This document shows positions 56,501 to 64,000 of a stretch of DNA of 64,000 bases, in pieces. How positions within the stretch are numbered: the stretch's first letter is position 1; each line of letters begins with the position of its first letter. The stretch covers positions 154,961-218,960 of the forward strand of contig CAZODA010000001.1 in the NCBI GenBank assembly GCA_964578485.1. The letters are read 5' to 3'. Source of the stretch: CAZODA01 sp964578485 (lineage in GTDB: Bacteria; Bacteroidota; Bacteroidia; Bacteroidales; Marinilabiliaceae). Made by a program: the position numbers and the translations under genes. The notes under the pieces are model-generated. The model ran no database searches and was not told the DNA's origin. It was given only the letters and a program-made list of their open reading frames with translations.

Positions 56501-57473
56501 TACATACCCAAACTCTCTCATTACTGTCTTTGAAGATATCATAAACTCCATTGCCATGTAAAGAAGAAGGATTATCCACATCTTCGCGGTAAACATTCAA
56601 TATTTTGCTTCCGTCTCTGGCTATTTCCCACAGCCCCTGGCCATCATATCCCAACATCAAGGTACTATCACTGATCATTTCCATTGCAAGAATTGGTTGC
56701 AAGGGTAAATCATTCAACACAACATTTGTAAAAAGACCCTTATCCATGCTCAGATAAAACAAATCTCCGGGATGCGTCCCTATCCACAACCTTTGTTTTT
56801 CCTCATCATAAAACAACTTTGTAATAATAAGGGAACTTAATTTATTGTCAAAGCCATAAAAGGCCTTTTCATCACCCTCTTTGTTTAAAATTAGTATTCC
56901 GTCTGATCTTCCAACAAAAATATGCTTGTCATACCAATCTAAATTTCGAACTTCCCTATATCTTTCAGTTAATACATCCAACTCTCCTTCATTATTATAC
57001 CTATATAAACCATAATTAGTGGGAATAAATAAAACTCCATCATCATCAACCAATACATTAAAAATCGTAATCCTGTTAGTACTAAGCATAGGTCGAAGAT
57101 CAAAATAAAAATTAAACTGATCCGACAAATGATCATATTTAAAAAACTGTCCATTATTGGAATAAGCAATTAAACCGGAAACTCCATAAGTTAGCTTTAT
57201 AGTTAAAATATCGGGTGTATTATAAGGAAGCAAATAGCTTCGGCAATCATCTTCTGTTAATCTTAAAACCCCGGTTCTGGACGAAACCCACATAAAACCT
57301 TCCTTATCTTCAATAATAGAATTGGCAGCCCTTTGAGAAACTCCATGGATATCATTAACACTGTAAAAAGTCCGATCTATATGATTTATCCCATATAAAT
57401 CAGATAAATACAATGACATTAAAAGCAAAAGCAAAAGCCTCTTAGCTCGATAATGAAAGAATGAAATTTGCAT
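53538..57473 (-). CDS. Second hybrid two-component system regulator (HTCS)
   Basis: A 1311-residue HTCS with the same order as the first. Signal peptide about 1-28; Reg_prop beta-propellers (DIHEDDDGNIWFATNNGISR type) to ~680; Y_Y_Y domain about 690-745; membrane helix about 752-775; HisKA with phosphoacceptor His807; HATPase_c with VADQGVGISP; receiver with Asp1112 (SDIMMPEIDG); AraC HTH at the C terminus (FAGELNVSSSLLYKKIKSL ... ELCGFSSVGYFGTVFKKYY). The HisKA box reads HEIRTALTL, with Ala where nearly all homologues have Pro. It follows the second SusC/SusD pair on the same strand but has its own consensus promoter and is separated from it by a strong terminator. It probably controls the xylan-type genes. 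Confidence 0.95.
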   Translation of the reverse strand: MQISFFHYRAKRLLLLLLMSLYLSDLYGINHIDRTFYSVNDIHGVSQRAANSIIEDKEGFMWVSSRTGVLRLTEDDCRSYLLPYNTPDILTIKLTYGVSGLIAYSNNGQFFKYDHLSDQFNFYFDLRPMLSTNRITIFNVLVDDDGVLFIPTNYGLYRYNNEGELDVLTERYREVRNLDWYDKHIFVGRSDGILILNKEGDEKAFYGFDNKLSSLIITKLFYDEEKQRLWIGTHPGDLFYLSMDKGLFTNVVLNDLPLQPILAMEMISDSTLMLGYDGQGLWEIARDGSKILNVYREDVDNPSSLHGNGVYDIFKDSNERVWVCTYSGGASFFEQSALDVTQIKHIINKPNSLVNNVVNDIHEDDDGNIWFATNNGISRWHVETNKWEGFLNNETGQAKVVLSIFGDSRGKIWAGTWSEGVFVLDGKTGRKLDHFFFPGEEIPDFGDFIFDITEDSEGDLWIVGVVEDVLRYSREEKRIIRYGHEPAYVIKELNSEEMLLGCSYGLVLLNKSSGEQEIILNDYIINDFLILNDIIWCCTSGGGLIRLNLNDKSYIQYTIESGLVSNFVNSVFYVDNYLWLGTENGLCRFSPENNEFINYSSIIQLANASFNQGAGFFLNNGNLIFGTNQGAIMFNPYSLKPKQAEGKLFIQDIIISGRTIRDKHIFDLKMPVDSLQTLILPYDQRTISLELIPKGLSASESKISWKFNTRDNVWSIPSSNRLLTFANLPSNKYELKIRMYNNSLSEIIDERSLFIRINPPFWGSWWFYILVVIIIMGVLYFSFRYHIGLIQKLHNEDKIRFFANTTHEIRTALTLIGGPIDEIKNDEKLSKRGEYYLSLAREQVNNLLKIATQLLDFQKYDKKKEQLFLENIDVVELIKQRIEMFESFAARSHVKLSFKSDLKNAFTALDQDKMVQVFDNLISNAIKYSYKNGEVDLHLYNEKNNWVLTVADQGVGISPVGQKQLFKEFYRSDNVVNSKIMGSGIGLLIVKNYVENHKGKISFSSKESKGTIFKIEIPYRYEQDKLPELVGRESLVFDNDTISGFDAAFSNKDHLKTKGDKDTFVLIVEDNDSLREFMSSALEEDYTIGLATNGREAWEVIKKEMPDLVISDIMMPEIDGFELCRLIKSTYETAHIPVILLTGLTEKAAYLHGIGLGADAYLTKPFDMNLLRKRISSIVLNRELIRKNALELKKDSGDEKISGNELNDQFVKKALEVVKLNISNPSFGKDLFAGELNVSSSLLYKKIKSLTDLSPTDFIKSIRLKEALELLKSGKYTVTEVSELCGFSSVGYFGTVFKKYYEKSPSEVLEG

Positions 57474-57505
57474 GTTTTAGTAGTTTCTAACTTCTTTAAC
57501 CAAAT

Positions 57506-57537
57506 CAAAATTAAATTTTAAAAACTAAAATCACAAA
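57506..57537 (-). promoter_or_regulatory. Consensus promoter of the second HTCS
   Basis: On the minus strand TTTG (57537-57534), a 20-nt spacer and TAATTTTG (57513-57506) match the -33/-7 consensus exactly and would start transcription about 25 bp before the HTCS ATG. Confidence 0.65.
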
Positions 57538-57673
57538 TCTTGATGTCAAAAGGTAAAAGCAATAAACTACAAATTACTATGCAAACAAGCAGTTATTTCC
57601 CAAAGAAATGTTAAACATTGGATGAGAAAACAAAAAAATCAGACCATAATCAATATTATTTAGAAATTGTAAA

Positions 57674-57710
57674 AAATAAGGCTGCCTAAATAATTTAGAC
57701 AGCCTTATTT
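57674..57710 (-). terminator. Strong hairpin terminator after the second SusC/SusD pair
   Basis: AAATAAGGCTG (57674-57684) pairs with CAGCCTTATTT (57700-57710), with an inner CTAAAT/ATTTAG stem and a single mismatch. On the minus strand a T6 run follows. It lies 55 bp past the SusD stop and upstream of the HTCS promoter. Confidence 0.85.
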
Positions 57711-57764
57711 CTTTAACAATTGTTTAACAATATCCTTTTTAAAAGCCTATAAGCGTTAAAAAGA

Positions 57765-59771
57765 TTAGTAACCAGGATTTTGCATCGCTCCTTTTTCCTC
57801 CGCACTTAGAGGAATTCCGGAATCATCATAAACACCATCAAGAAATTGTTGTGGAATTGGTCTTAAATAATGTTTTTCTTGAATATTGGGAGCTGCTTCT
57901 CTATTAAATGCTTTCGCTCGTGTAATCAAGGTTTTGGTACGCGCCAATATCTCCCAACGATGGAACTCGCCAACTAATTCTCTTGTATGCTCATTTAAAA
58001 GGAAACACATCATCCTGTCAAAATCAGAAGTATAACCTAATTCGCTAATAATTGCCTCATCAACAGCCGGTAAATTGCCAACAGAATAGCTGGTTAAATC
58101 TGATTCGGCAGTTGTTTCAGCAATATTTAAAGATTCATAATATGAATTACGATCTGAAAAAGAATTCACATCAGGATTCCATGCAGAGTTGTTTTCAAAA
58201 GCTTTTCCTCCATCTACATAACTCGCTCTGTCTTCACCATCTTTAAATTCAGCTCTTTGGCGAATAACATTTATCACATTTACTGCATCATCAAATTTAT
58301 TTTGACGTATTAAAGCTTCAGCTTTAATCAAATAAGTTTCAGCAGTTCTTGCGATAATACCATCGCGACTACCGGTTTCATGATTATGATTAGGACGTGC
58401 CCCATCAAGATGTTTACTAAGAGCAGGGAACCTATTGGTTACACCGGCTGTAGCCAACAAATGATCTGAACCATCTGACCAAAAACGCACAAAAGTATGA
58501 GGTGTTGGTTTTCCTGTAAAAGAATTGAAAAAATAAGCACCTGTATGATTTTCAATCAGACTTGTAGATTTGTCAAAACGAGTGTCTGACTTGTCATTAA
58601 TAATATAAATTAAGCCTAAATCATTGGTGTTATATTCATAACTATTACCGGTATTTGGATCAACACCACTCAAGGTTTCTGCTGTCGCTTGTGTATTCAG
58701 ATTCATTTTTGTCTTAAAAGTTTTCCAAAAACGAGAGTCATTCTCTAAATCATACACTTGATAAAGGAAAGGACCTGTTCTGTATCTCTGGTATTCTCTT
58801 CCTCCTGCAATATCTCGCGTAAAACCGGTAAGGTTCATATACTGAGAGGGGAAATATAAATGCATTCTATTACCCTGAACAGCTGAACTGGCATTTGAGA
58901 AATTTGCAGCAAAAATAACTTCAGAGAGTGATTCATTTGGACTTCCCTGTCCGGTAAAGGCCCATAAATCTCTAAAATTATCAGCAAGTGGACGATTTGC
59001 AATCACCTCATCAGCAAGTTTTATAATTTCTGTGAGATCACCGGAAATGTGAGAACTATTCCAATCACTATTAATTTCAGATACTCTATAAAGCAAAGCT
59101 TTAGCAAGAAAATGCGCAGCAACATCTTTATATAGTCTGCCCTTCGCAGATTCACTTGCCGGTAATCCTTCATAAGCAGTCCTAAAATCCTTGATTAGCT
59201 GATTTACGCACTCTTCTCTTGAAGAACGAACAAAATACCTTTCAACTTTTTCAGATGGTTCAAGTTTCAATACAACTCCACCATAATGTTGAACCAATTT
59301 AAAATAAAAGAATGCACGTCCAAAAGCCGCTTCTGCTTGATATTCTTTTTTATTTGCATCACTCATTTCAACCACTTCTACCCTATTGAGTACTATGTTG
59401 GCCGTATTTATTCCTGAGTACATTCTATCCCACAATTCGTGAACTCCTGCTGTATTGGAATTAATTGCCACCACAAGCGAACTAAGATTAGAAGTATAAT
59501 CATTCCAATCATGATTACTATTATCACCTCCAACTAAAAACTCGTCAGTTCCATAACTGGTATAGGTCGGATGCCTTTCTGTATTAAACAACCATCTGTA
59601 GTGAGAATATAGAGATGTTACGGCATCACGAACACCTTCTTCGGTATTGTAATAATCATAGTTTCTTAAAGTTTTCAATTCTTCATTAAGGAAGTCATCA
59701 CCACAAGAGACAACAACTAAAGAAATGATAACTAAAACTAATAATTTCCTTATTTTAATTAACTTTTTCAT
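57765..59771 (-). CDS. SusD/RagB-family glycan-binding lipoprotein (second pair)
   Basis: Surface glycan-binding lipoprotein, 668 residues from the start at 59771 (MKKLIKIRKLLVLVIISLVV) with lipobox VVSC and Cys23. An ATG 45 bp upstream almost abuts the SusC stop but gives no proper signal peptide. Motifs: NEELKTLRNYDYYNTEEGVRD, the helical core AEAAFGRAFFYFKLVQHYGG, and the C-terminal RagB segment with EHTRELVGEFHRWEILARTK before MQNPGY. It is about 200 residues longer than the first SusD, which suggests a larger ligand or extra surface loops. Operon partner is the SusC gene 50 bp upstream. Confidence 0.93.
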   Translation of the reverse strand: MKKLIKIRKLLVLVIISLVVVSCGDDFLNEELKTLRNYDYYNTEEGVRDAVTSLYSHYRWLFNTERHPTYTSYGTDEFLVGGDNSNHDWNDYTSNLSSLVVAINSNTAGVHELWDRMYSGINTANIVLNRVEVVEMSDANKKEYQAEAAFGRAFFYFKLVQHYGGVVLKLEPSEKVERYFVRSSREECVNQLIKDFRTAYEGLPASESAKGRLYKDVAAHFLAKALLYRVSEINSDWNSSHISGDLTEIIKLADEVIANRPLADNFRDLWAFTGQGSPNESLSEVIFAANFSNASSAVQGNRMHLYFPSQYMNLTGFTRDIAGGREYQRYRTGPFLYQVYDLENDSRFWKTFKTKMNLNTQATAETLSGVDPNTGNSYEYNTNDLGLIYIINDKSDTRFDKSTSLIENHTGAYFFNSFTGKPTPHTFVRFWSDGSDHLLATAGVTNRFPALSKHLDGARPNHNHETGSRDGIIARTAETYLIKAEALIRQNKFDDAVNVINVIRQRAEFKDGEDRASYVDGGKAFENNSAWNPDVNSFSDRNSYYESLNIAETTAESDLTSYSVGNLPAVDEAIISELGYTSDFDRMMCFLLNEHTRELVGEFHRWEILARTKTLITRAKAFNREAAPNIQEKHYLRPIPQQFLDGVYDDSGIPLSAEEKGAMQNPGY

Positions 59772-59821
59772 ACTATGTCTATTAAGAAATTTAATAACAT
59801 TTAATAATAATTTCATGATGT

Positions 59822-62800
59822 TTAAAATTTAACATCAAGGCCTATAACATAACTCCTGTTAAAATGAAGTGTTCCAAGAGATGAATCAAGGAAGTTGTTA
59901 TTCGACCACAGCATACCTGCATTATTTATTTGAGCATAAACTCTCAAGTTCCCAATATCCAAAGTATTTAACACATTTTTTGGAAGACGGTAACCCAAAG
60001 AAACACTTTGAATTTTTATATAGGAATCATCTTTATAATATGTATCTGCATAGGTGTCACCTCCTGCTTCATCCCTAATTGGTTTTTGATATTCAGCATT
60101 AGGATTATCCGGTGTCCAATAATCCAACTTCCGTTGATCTCCATACATACCGGTAAGAGCTTCACTTACATTGCGAAGGTATTTAAGACGTCCTGTAAGT
60201 AATAAATCAAAATCAAAATTTTTGTAATTGACGCTGTTATTCATTCCTACTATCCATCTCGGGTTCATATTTCCAAGAACAATATAATCGTTTGTAGCAT
60301 CAAGTTTATAATCACCATTTTGATCCTTTACACGTACCGAACCAGGAGTAAATTTAGCACCATTAGCATTAAATTTTGCCATTTCTGCAAGATCTTCCGG
60401 AGTATCTTTCCAAACACCTAATCTCTCATATTTATAAAAGACGTCAATAGATTCCCCAATAAACCAATCATTGTCAACCATATCTTGCTTTCCATCACGC
60501 AAAGAAACAATTTCATCCTTTTGCCAGGCTGCATTTAAGGTTGTTTGCCATGTAAGATCTTTAGTTCTGACATTGTATGAAGTAAGACTGAGATCTACCC
60601 CGTGGTTCTTTGTTTCACCAACATTAACCGTAGTTGATGTGGAACCTGTAACCGATGGAATACTCATGCCTAAGATCAAATCAGTAGTATTAGATTTATA
60701 AACATCAATAACTCCGCTTAAACGACCCCTCCATAATGAAAAATCAATACCCGTATTTATCTGGGTTGTTGTTTCCCAACCTAATTCCGGGTTTGCCAAG
60801 GTACCGGACGGGGCGTAACCAACAATGACATTTTCTCCAAAGGGCAATTGTACTGCGTTAATCCCTCCTTTAGTTTCATAAGGTATAACAGAAGAATTAC
60901 CGGTTGATCCATACCCAAGGCGGAGTTTCAACTGACTAACCCAATCAATATCATCCATAAACGACTCTTGCTCTATTCTCCAAGCAAGAGCAGCACTTGG
61001 GAAAAATGCCCATTTATTACCATCAGCTAACTGAGAAGCACCATCCCAACGACCAGATAATGTTAAAAGATATTTTTCATCAAGGCTGTAATTTAGTCGT
61101 GCCATATAAGAAACAAGCTGTCTTTCTGTGAGCCCTGACCCCCAACTATCTAAACTGGGAAGTGCACCTAATGCATACCATAACTGGCTTGGCAATTCTA
61201 CTCCCTGACCTGCTTGATTATCATTTTTAGCAGTCCATTTTGAAGCAGTTTGAAGTAAAGTCAAACCAAAATCATGTCTGTCAATAGTTTTATTATAATA
61301 CAATAAATTATCGACAGTATAGGAGAAATTAACATTTCCACCATAACGCGCATAAGCAGTTCCTCCTCTTACTACCGAACGGGCATCATTAAAGACTCCA
61401 TTACGAAAACTCCTATAATCAGGTCCAAAATTTACACGATATTTTAAACCTTCAAAAATATCAACTTCTGCATACAAAGATGCTAAAGCACGGAGAGTCT
61501 CTCGTTCATTAGTTGAATACTTCCACTCATCAATAACATTACTAACCCTTGACTGACCTCCAGGATATGGAACTAAATTTCCACTACTATCATAAGGTAA
61601 GGCATAAGGATAAATTCTTGCAGCTGAGAAGATAAGACTTTCGGTCATTGACATAGCTTCACCTGCTCTGGACTGGCCATAATCTTGCATAGAATAGGTA
61701 GCATTAATATTAAGTCCCATTCTAAACCAACTTTTTGGACTGAATTCAACATTTGTCCTTAAGGTATATCTTTGATATTCTTGTCCCTTTACGGTTCCTT
61801 GATTATCCAAAAATCCTATAGAAGCATAAGCCTTAAAATTATCTGTACCGCCACTTCCACTAACAGTATGAACTTGAGTAATATTAGGCTGAGTTACTTC
61901 TCCCATCCAATCAAATTTCTCCAATTTTGAGGGATCCCAAGATGAACCCGCCCATCCTTTTTGAATATTACCCCAAGCAACAGGATCAGCTGTAAATAAT
62001 TCAATAAATCCATCATTACTTAAACTTGGCGAATTACCGGGAGCATATTCAGTAGGGTCCCTGAAATGCATACCCCATCTGATAAAATCAATATATTCCT
62101 CTGTATTCATATACTCGGAGCGCCATATCATGGATTGAAAAGAAAGCGAACCGGAATATTCTATATTTACCTCACCGGATTTGCCTTTTTTGGTGGTAAC
62201 AAGTACAACTCCGTTAGCTCCTCTTGACCCATAAATTGCAGTTGCTGAAGCATCTTTAAGAATATCAATAGATTCTATATCAGCAGGGTTAAGACTTTCA
62301 ATTCCGGAAGCTGACATAAGTGGAATTCCATCAACAACATAAAGAACTGCTCTGCCTGCTGTTATAGATCTAAAGCCACGGATAGTGATTTCCCCAAGTT
62401 CACCAGGCCGCTCATTAATAGTGACATCAACCCCGGCAGCCCTTCCAACCAAAGCCTCCGTAGCGTGATTAACCGGACGAGCTACAAGGTCTTCATTACT
62501 CACCCGTACAATAGCACCTGTAACATCACTTTTCTTTACTGTGCCATAACCTACAACAATAACCTCATCCAAACCCAATACAGATTCAAATAAGGTCACA
62601 TCAATAGAGGCTCTGCCACTAATATCAACCTCCTGATTATCAAATCCAATAAAAGAAAAAACAAGCGACCCTTGCAAATCAGGAACTGAAATCTGATAAA
62701 CCCCTTGTGCATCAGTAATTACACCAATGTTTGTTCCTTTAAGGACAACATTGACACCGGGCAACGATTCTCCGAAAGAATCTATTACCTTACCTCCTAT

Positions 62801-62923
62801 TGTTTGATTGCCGGTTTGAGCCTGCAAAGCAGTAATAGGAATTACCAGACTTAAAATTAAAATCTTCAATAAAAAGAAATTTTTTATTGAGCGAAGATTT
62901 TTTAAACAGATCATTTTCTTCAT
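59822..62923 (-). CDS. SusC/RagA-family TonB-dependent transporter (second pair)
   Basis: A 1033-residue oligosaccharide transporter. Signal peptide about 1-35 (ILILSLVIPITALQA); CarboxypepD_reg-like domain about 40-118 (GGKVIDSFGESLPGVNVVLK); DEVIVVGYGTVKKSDVTGAI; plug with AVLYVVDGIPLMSASGIESL and LKDASATAIYGSRGANGVV; then the 22-strand barrel ending in VKF. It is the same length as the first SusC but the sequences differ throughout the barrel, so the two pairs likely import different glycans. It is first in the susC-susD operon. A -7-type TAAGTTTG is about 110 bp upstream. Confidence 0.95.
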   Translation of the reverse strand: MKKMICLKNLRSIKNFFLLKILILSLVIPITALQAQTGNQTIGGKVIDSFGESLPGVNVVLKGTNIGVITDAQGVYQISVPDLQGSLVFSFIGFDNQEVDISGRASIDVTLFESVLGLDEVIVVGYGTVKKSDVTGAIVRVSNEDLVARPVNHATEALVGRAAGVDVTINERPGELGEITIRGFRSITAGRAVLYVVDGIPLMSASGIESLNPADIESIDILKDASATAIYGSRGANGVVLVTTKKGKSGEVNIEYSGSLSFQSMIWRSEYMNTEEYIDFIRWGMHFRDPTEYAPGNSPSLSNDGFIELFTADPVAWGNIQKGWAGSSWDPSKLEKFDWMGEVTQPNITQVHTVSGSGGTDNFKAYASIGFLDNQGTVKGQEYQRYTLRTNVEFSPKSWFRMGLNINATYSMQDYGQSRAGEAMSMTESLIFSAARIYPYALPYDSSGNLVPYPGGQSRVSNVIDEWKYSTNERETLRALASLYAEVDIFEGLKYRVNFGPDYRSFRNGVFNDARSVVRGGTAYARYGGNVNFSYTVDNLLYYNKTIDRHDFGLTLLQTASKWTAKNDNQAGQGVELPSQLWYALGALPSLDSWGSGLTERQLVSYMARLNYSLDEKYLLTLSGRWDGASQLADGNKWAFFPSAALAWRIEQESFMDDIDWVSQLKLRLGYGSTGNSSVIPYETKGGINAVQLPFGENVIVGYAPSGTLANPELGWETTTQINTGIDFSLWRGRLSGVIDVYKSNTTDLILGMSIPSVTGSTSTTVNVGETKNHGVDLSLTSYNVRTKDLTWQTTLNAAWQKDEIVSLRDGKQDMVDNDWFIGESIDVFYKYERLGVWKDTPEDLAEMAKFNANGAKFTPGSVRVKDQNGDYKLDATNDYIVLGNMNPRWIVGMNNSVNYKNFDFDLLLTGRLKYLRNVSEALTGMYGDQRKLDYWTPDNPNAEYQKPIRDEAGGDTYADTYYKDDSYIKIQSVSLGYRLPKNVLNTLDIGNLRVYAQINNAGMLWSNNNFLDSSLGTLHFNRSYVIGLDVKF

Positions 62924-63028
62924 AATTTTAAAAGTTTTTTAATTTTTAAAAATTTCTAAAGGAAACGTTTTTCCTTTCATAAGAACAAATCACTTTTACA
63001 TATTTTTTCATATATAGATACCAATTAA

Positions 63029-63060
63029 CAAACTTACAACAGTTTAAATTCCATATCAAT
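63029..63060 (-). promoter_or_regulatory. Putative promoter of the second SusC/SusD operon
   Basis: TAAGTTTG on the minus strand (63036-63029) matches the -7 box, with ATTG (63060-63057) 20 bp upstream as a weak -33 box. The predicted leader is about 100 nt. Confidence 0.4.
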
Positions 63061-63300
63061 ACATTAAATGACATATTTGTTAAACTTTTTGACACACTTA
63101 TTAAGCATTGTTTGTGAATAAGAAAACAACCGAAAGTGCATTTAGCTAAATTAGAGATAGTTGCAAAACAACAATAAAAGTATTTATTACTTTAATTGTT
63201 AAAACTGTTAACGATTTAAGCTTCTTGAAAATAATAGGCTAAAGAAAGCCCTCAGAACAAACACAGCTATTGCTGAACAAAAATTAACATTTTGAAAACA

Positions 63301-63440
63301 GGATGAACAAGGAAAAAAGGACAATGAACAATGAACAATGAACAATGAACAATGGAAAAATGAAAAATGAACAAGGAAAAATGAACAAGGAAAAATGAAC
63401 AAGGAAAAATGGACAAGGAAAAATGAAAAATGAAAAACAA
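63301..63440. repeat. Minisatellite of AATGAAC / GGAAAAATG units
   Basis: Four copies of AATGAAC-type units (63324-63353) are followed by repeated GAACAAGGAAAAAT and AAAAATGAAAAATG units. The composition matches the tract at 25281-25482. Confidence 0.85.
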
Positions 63441-63453
63441 CGAATAATCGTAG

Positions 63454-63473
63454 AGACGTTGCATGCAACGTCT
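63454..63473. repeat. REP-like palindrome
   Basis: AGACGTTGCA joined to its reverse complement, a perfect 20-bp palindrome preceded by CGTAG and followed by T5. It has the same GTAGAGAC border and central GCATGC as the REPs near the RAYT gene, but a different inner sequence. Confidence 0.7.
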
Positions 63474-63546
63474 TTTTACATGACATGTCGTGTCTGTTTA
63501 GGTTTTTTGAGAGAAGCGAAATCCTCCCTCCTTTGGCGGGACCGGG

Positions 63547-63720
63547 ATGGGTTTTGGGTTTAGAGTTTAGAGTTTAGAGTTTAGAGTTTAGAGTTTAGAG
63601 TTTAGAGTTTAGGGTTGATTATTAGTTGATTAGCAAATTAGTTGATTAGCAAATTAGCAGATTAGTTAATTAGCAAATTAGTAGATCAGTAGATGTGATA
63701 ATTAGTTGATTAGGAAGTTA
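63547..63720. repeat. TTTAGAG heptamer run and AATTAGTTGATTAGC repeats
   Basis: About nine near-perfect TTTAGAG units (63547-63613) are followed by several ~14-18-bp units built of TTAGTTGATTAGCAAA. The same two repeat types occur in the same order at 603-640 and 755-805. Confidence 0.8.
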
Positions 63721-63945
63721 ATAGGCTGAAAGCCTACAGGCTTGAATTATGCAAATAACTCCTCCCCTGCAAAGGGGAGGTGCTCGAAGAGCGGAGGGGT
63801 AGCGCAGCGAAATCCCGCCGAGGCTTGCCGAGAGCGGGAGGTTAAATCTTCATAGACAGGAGATATTAACTAACCGGAGAGCGAGGCAATTAATTAAATA
63901 TGGAAACATTCTGAAAGTTTGTTGCAAGAAATAGAAAATAATTTT

Positions 63946-63973
63946 GGGGAGTATCCCATAAACTGTGTAAGTA
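63946..63973 (+). repeat. Probable left end of an insertion sequence running off the window
   Basis: The 28-mer containing GTATCCCATAAACTGTGTAA is the exact reverse complement of 953-980. If it is a terminal inverted repeat, the element extends beyond 64000; no transposase frame is visible in the remaining 27 bp. Confidence 0.45.
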
Positions 63974-64000
63974 ATTAATCAGGGGGTTAAAAGTCCGGAC

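Larger units (their letters stand above)
62924..64000. other. Long repeat-rich non-coding end of the window
   Basis: No gene is supported in 1,077 bp. The first ~250 bp are the AT-rich SusC leader. Then come a minisatellite (63301-63440), a REP-like palindrome (63454-63473), a TTTAGAG heptamer run (63547-63613), AATTAG-type repeats (63616-63720), a CCTCCCCT/AGGGGAGG hairpin near 63764-63781 and an insertion-sequence-end-like 28-mer (63946-63973). Confidence 0.7.

Noticed and set aside
63208..63486. Minus-strand frames through the 63.3-kb repeat tract
   Set aside because: Same cause: tandem repeat DNA read in several frames, with a REP palindrome inside.

Overview
The window comes from a member of the Bacteroidota, most likely a Bacteroidales/Marinilabiliales-type polysaccharide degrader. 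The evidence is two SusC/SusD pairs, two one-protein hybrid two-component sensors (HTCS), many lipoproteins and signal peptides, C-terminal sorting domains typical of type IX secretion (T9SS), AT-rich intergenic DNA, and promoters of the TTTG-N20-TAnnTTTG type instead of sigma70-like ones. No rRNA, tRNA, CRISPR array or complete insertion sequence was seen.

Layout. 0-4 kb: the 3' end of a BadF-type sugar kinase, thioredoxin reductase and a DUF4249-like lipoprotein, set in repeat-rich non-coding DNA. 4-17.6 kb: a pectin-type locus with a GH105 lipoprotein and a secreted PL1 pectate lyase (operon, minus strand), a divergent HTCS, and a SusC/SusD pair convergent with the HTCS. A promoter-plus-terminator unit that may encode a small RNA lies between the HTCS and SusD. 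18.2-25.1 kb: a tripartite RND efflux operon (fusion protein, pump, TolC) preceded by a MerR-family regulator with a CarH-like cobalamin-binding signature. 25.6-34 kb: a secreted protein built of four tandem ~165-residue modules, a second secreted protein of unknown role, a lone XylF-like sugar-binding lipoprotein and a CotH-kinase surface protein. 34-52 kb: a xylan-type enzyme battery with two GH30, three GH43, a retaining-type GH97, an SGNH esterase and a DUF2264 enzyme. It is interrupted at 46-47 kb by a REP-associated tyrosine transposase (RAYT), an AbrB-like small gene and palindromic REP repeats. 52.6-63 kb: a secreted hypothetical protein, a second HTCS and a second SusC/SusD pair. 63-64 kb: repeat-rich DNA ending in what looks like the left end of an insertion sequence.

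How the genes work together (inference). Surface enzymes exported by T9SS or anchored as lipoproteins (PL1, GH30, GH43) cut pectin- and xylan-type cell-wall polymers. The SusC/SusD pairs import the oligosaccharides. Periplasmic enzymes (GH105, GH43, GH97, esterase) finish them and the HTCS proteins sense the products. The first HTCS/SusCD set is best matched to pectin because of PL1 and GH105. The second is best matched to (glucurono)arabinoxylan because of GH30 and GH43. The efflux operon and its putative light- or B12-responsive regulator look unrelated to the glycan genes.

Most distinctive points: the four-module secreted protein, the candidate small RNA downstream of the first HTCS, the CarH-like regulator beside an efflux pump, the RAYT whose own reading frame contains its REP sequence, and a 28-nt insertion-sequence-end sequence found in opposite orientations at both ends of the window.
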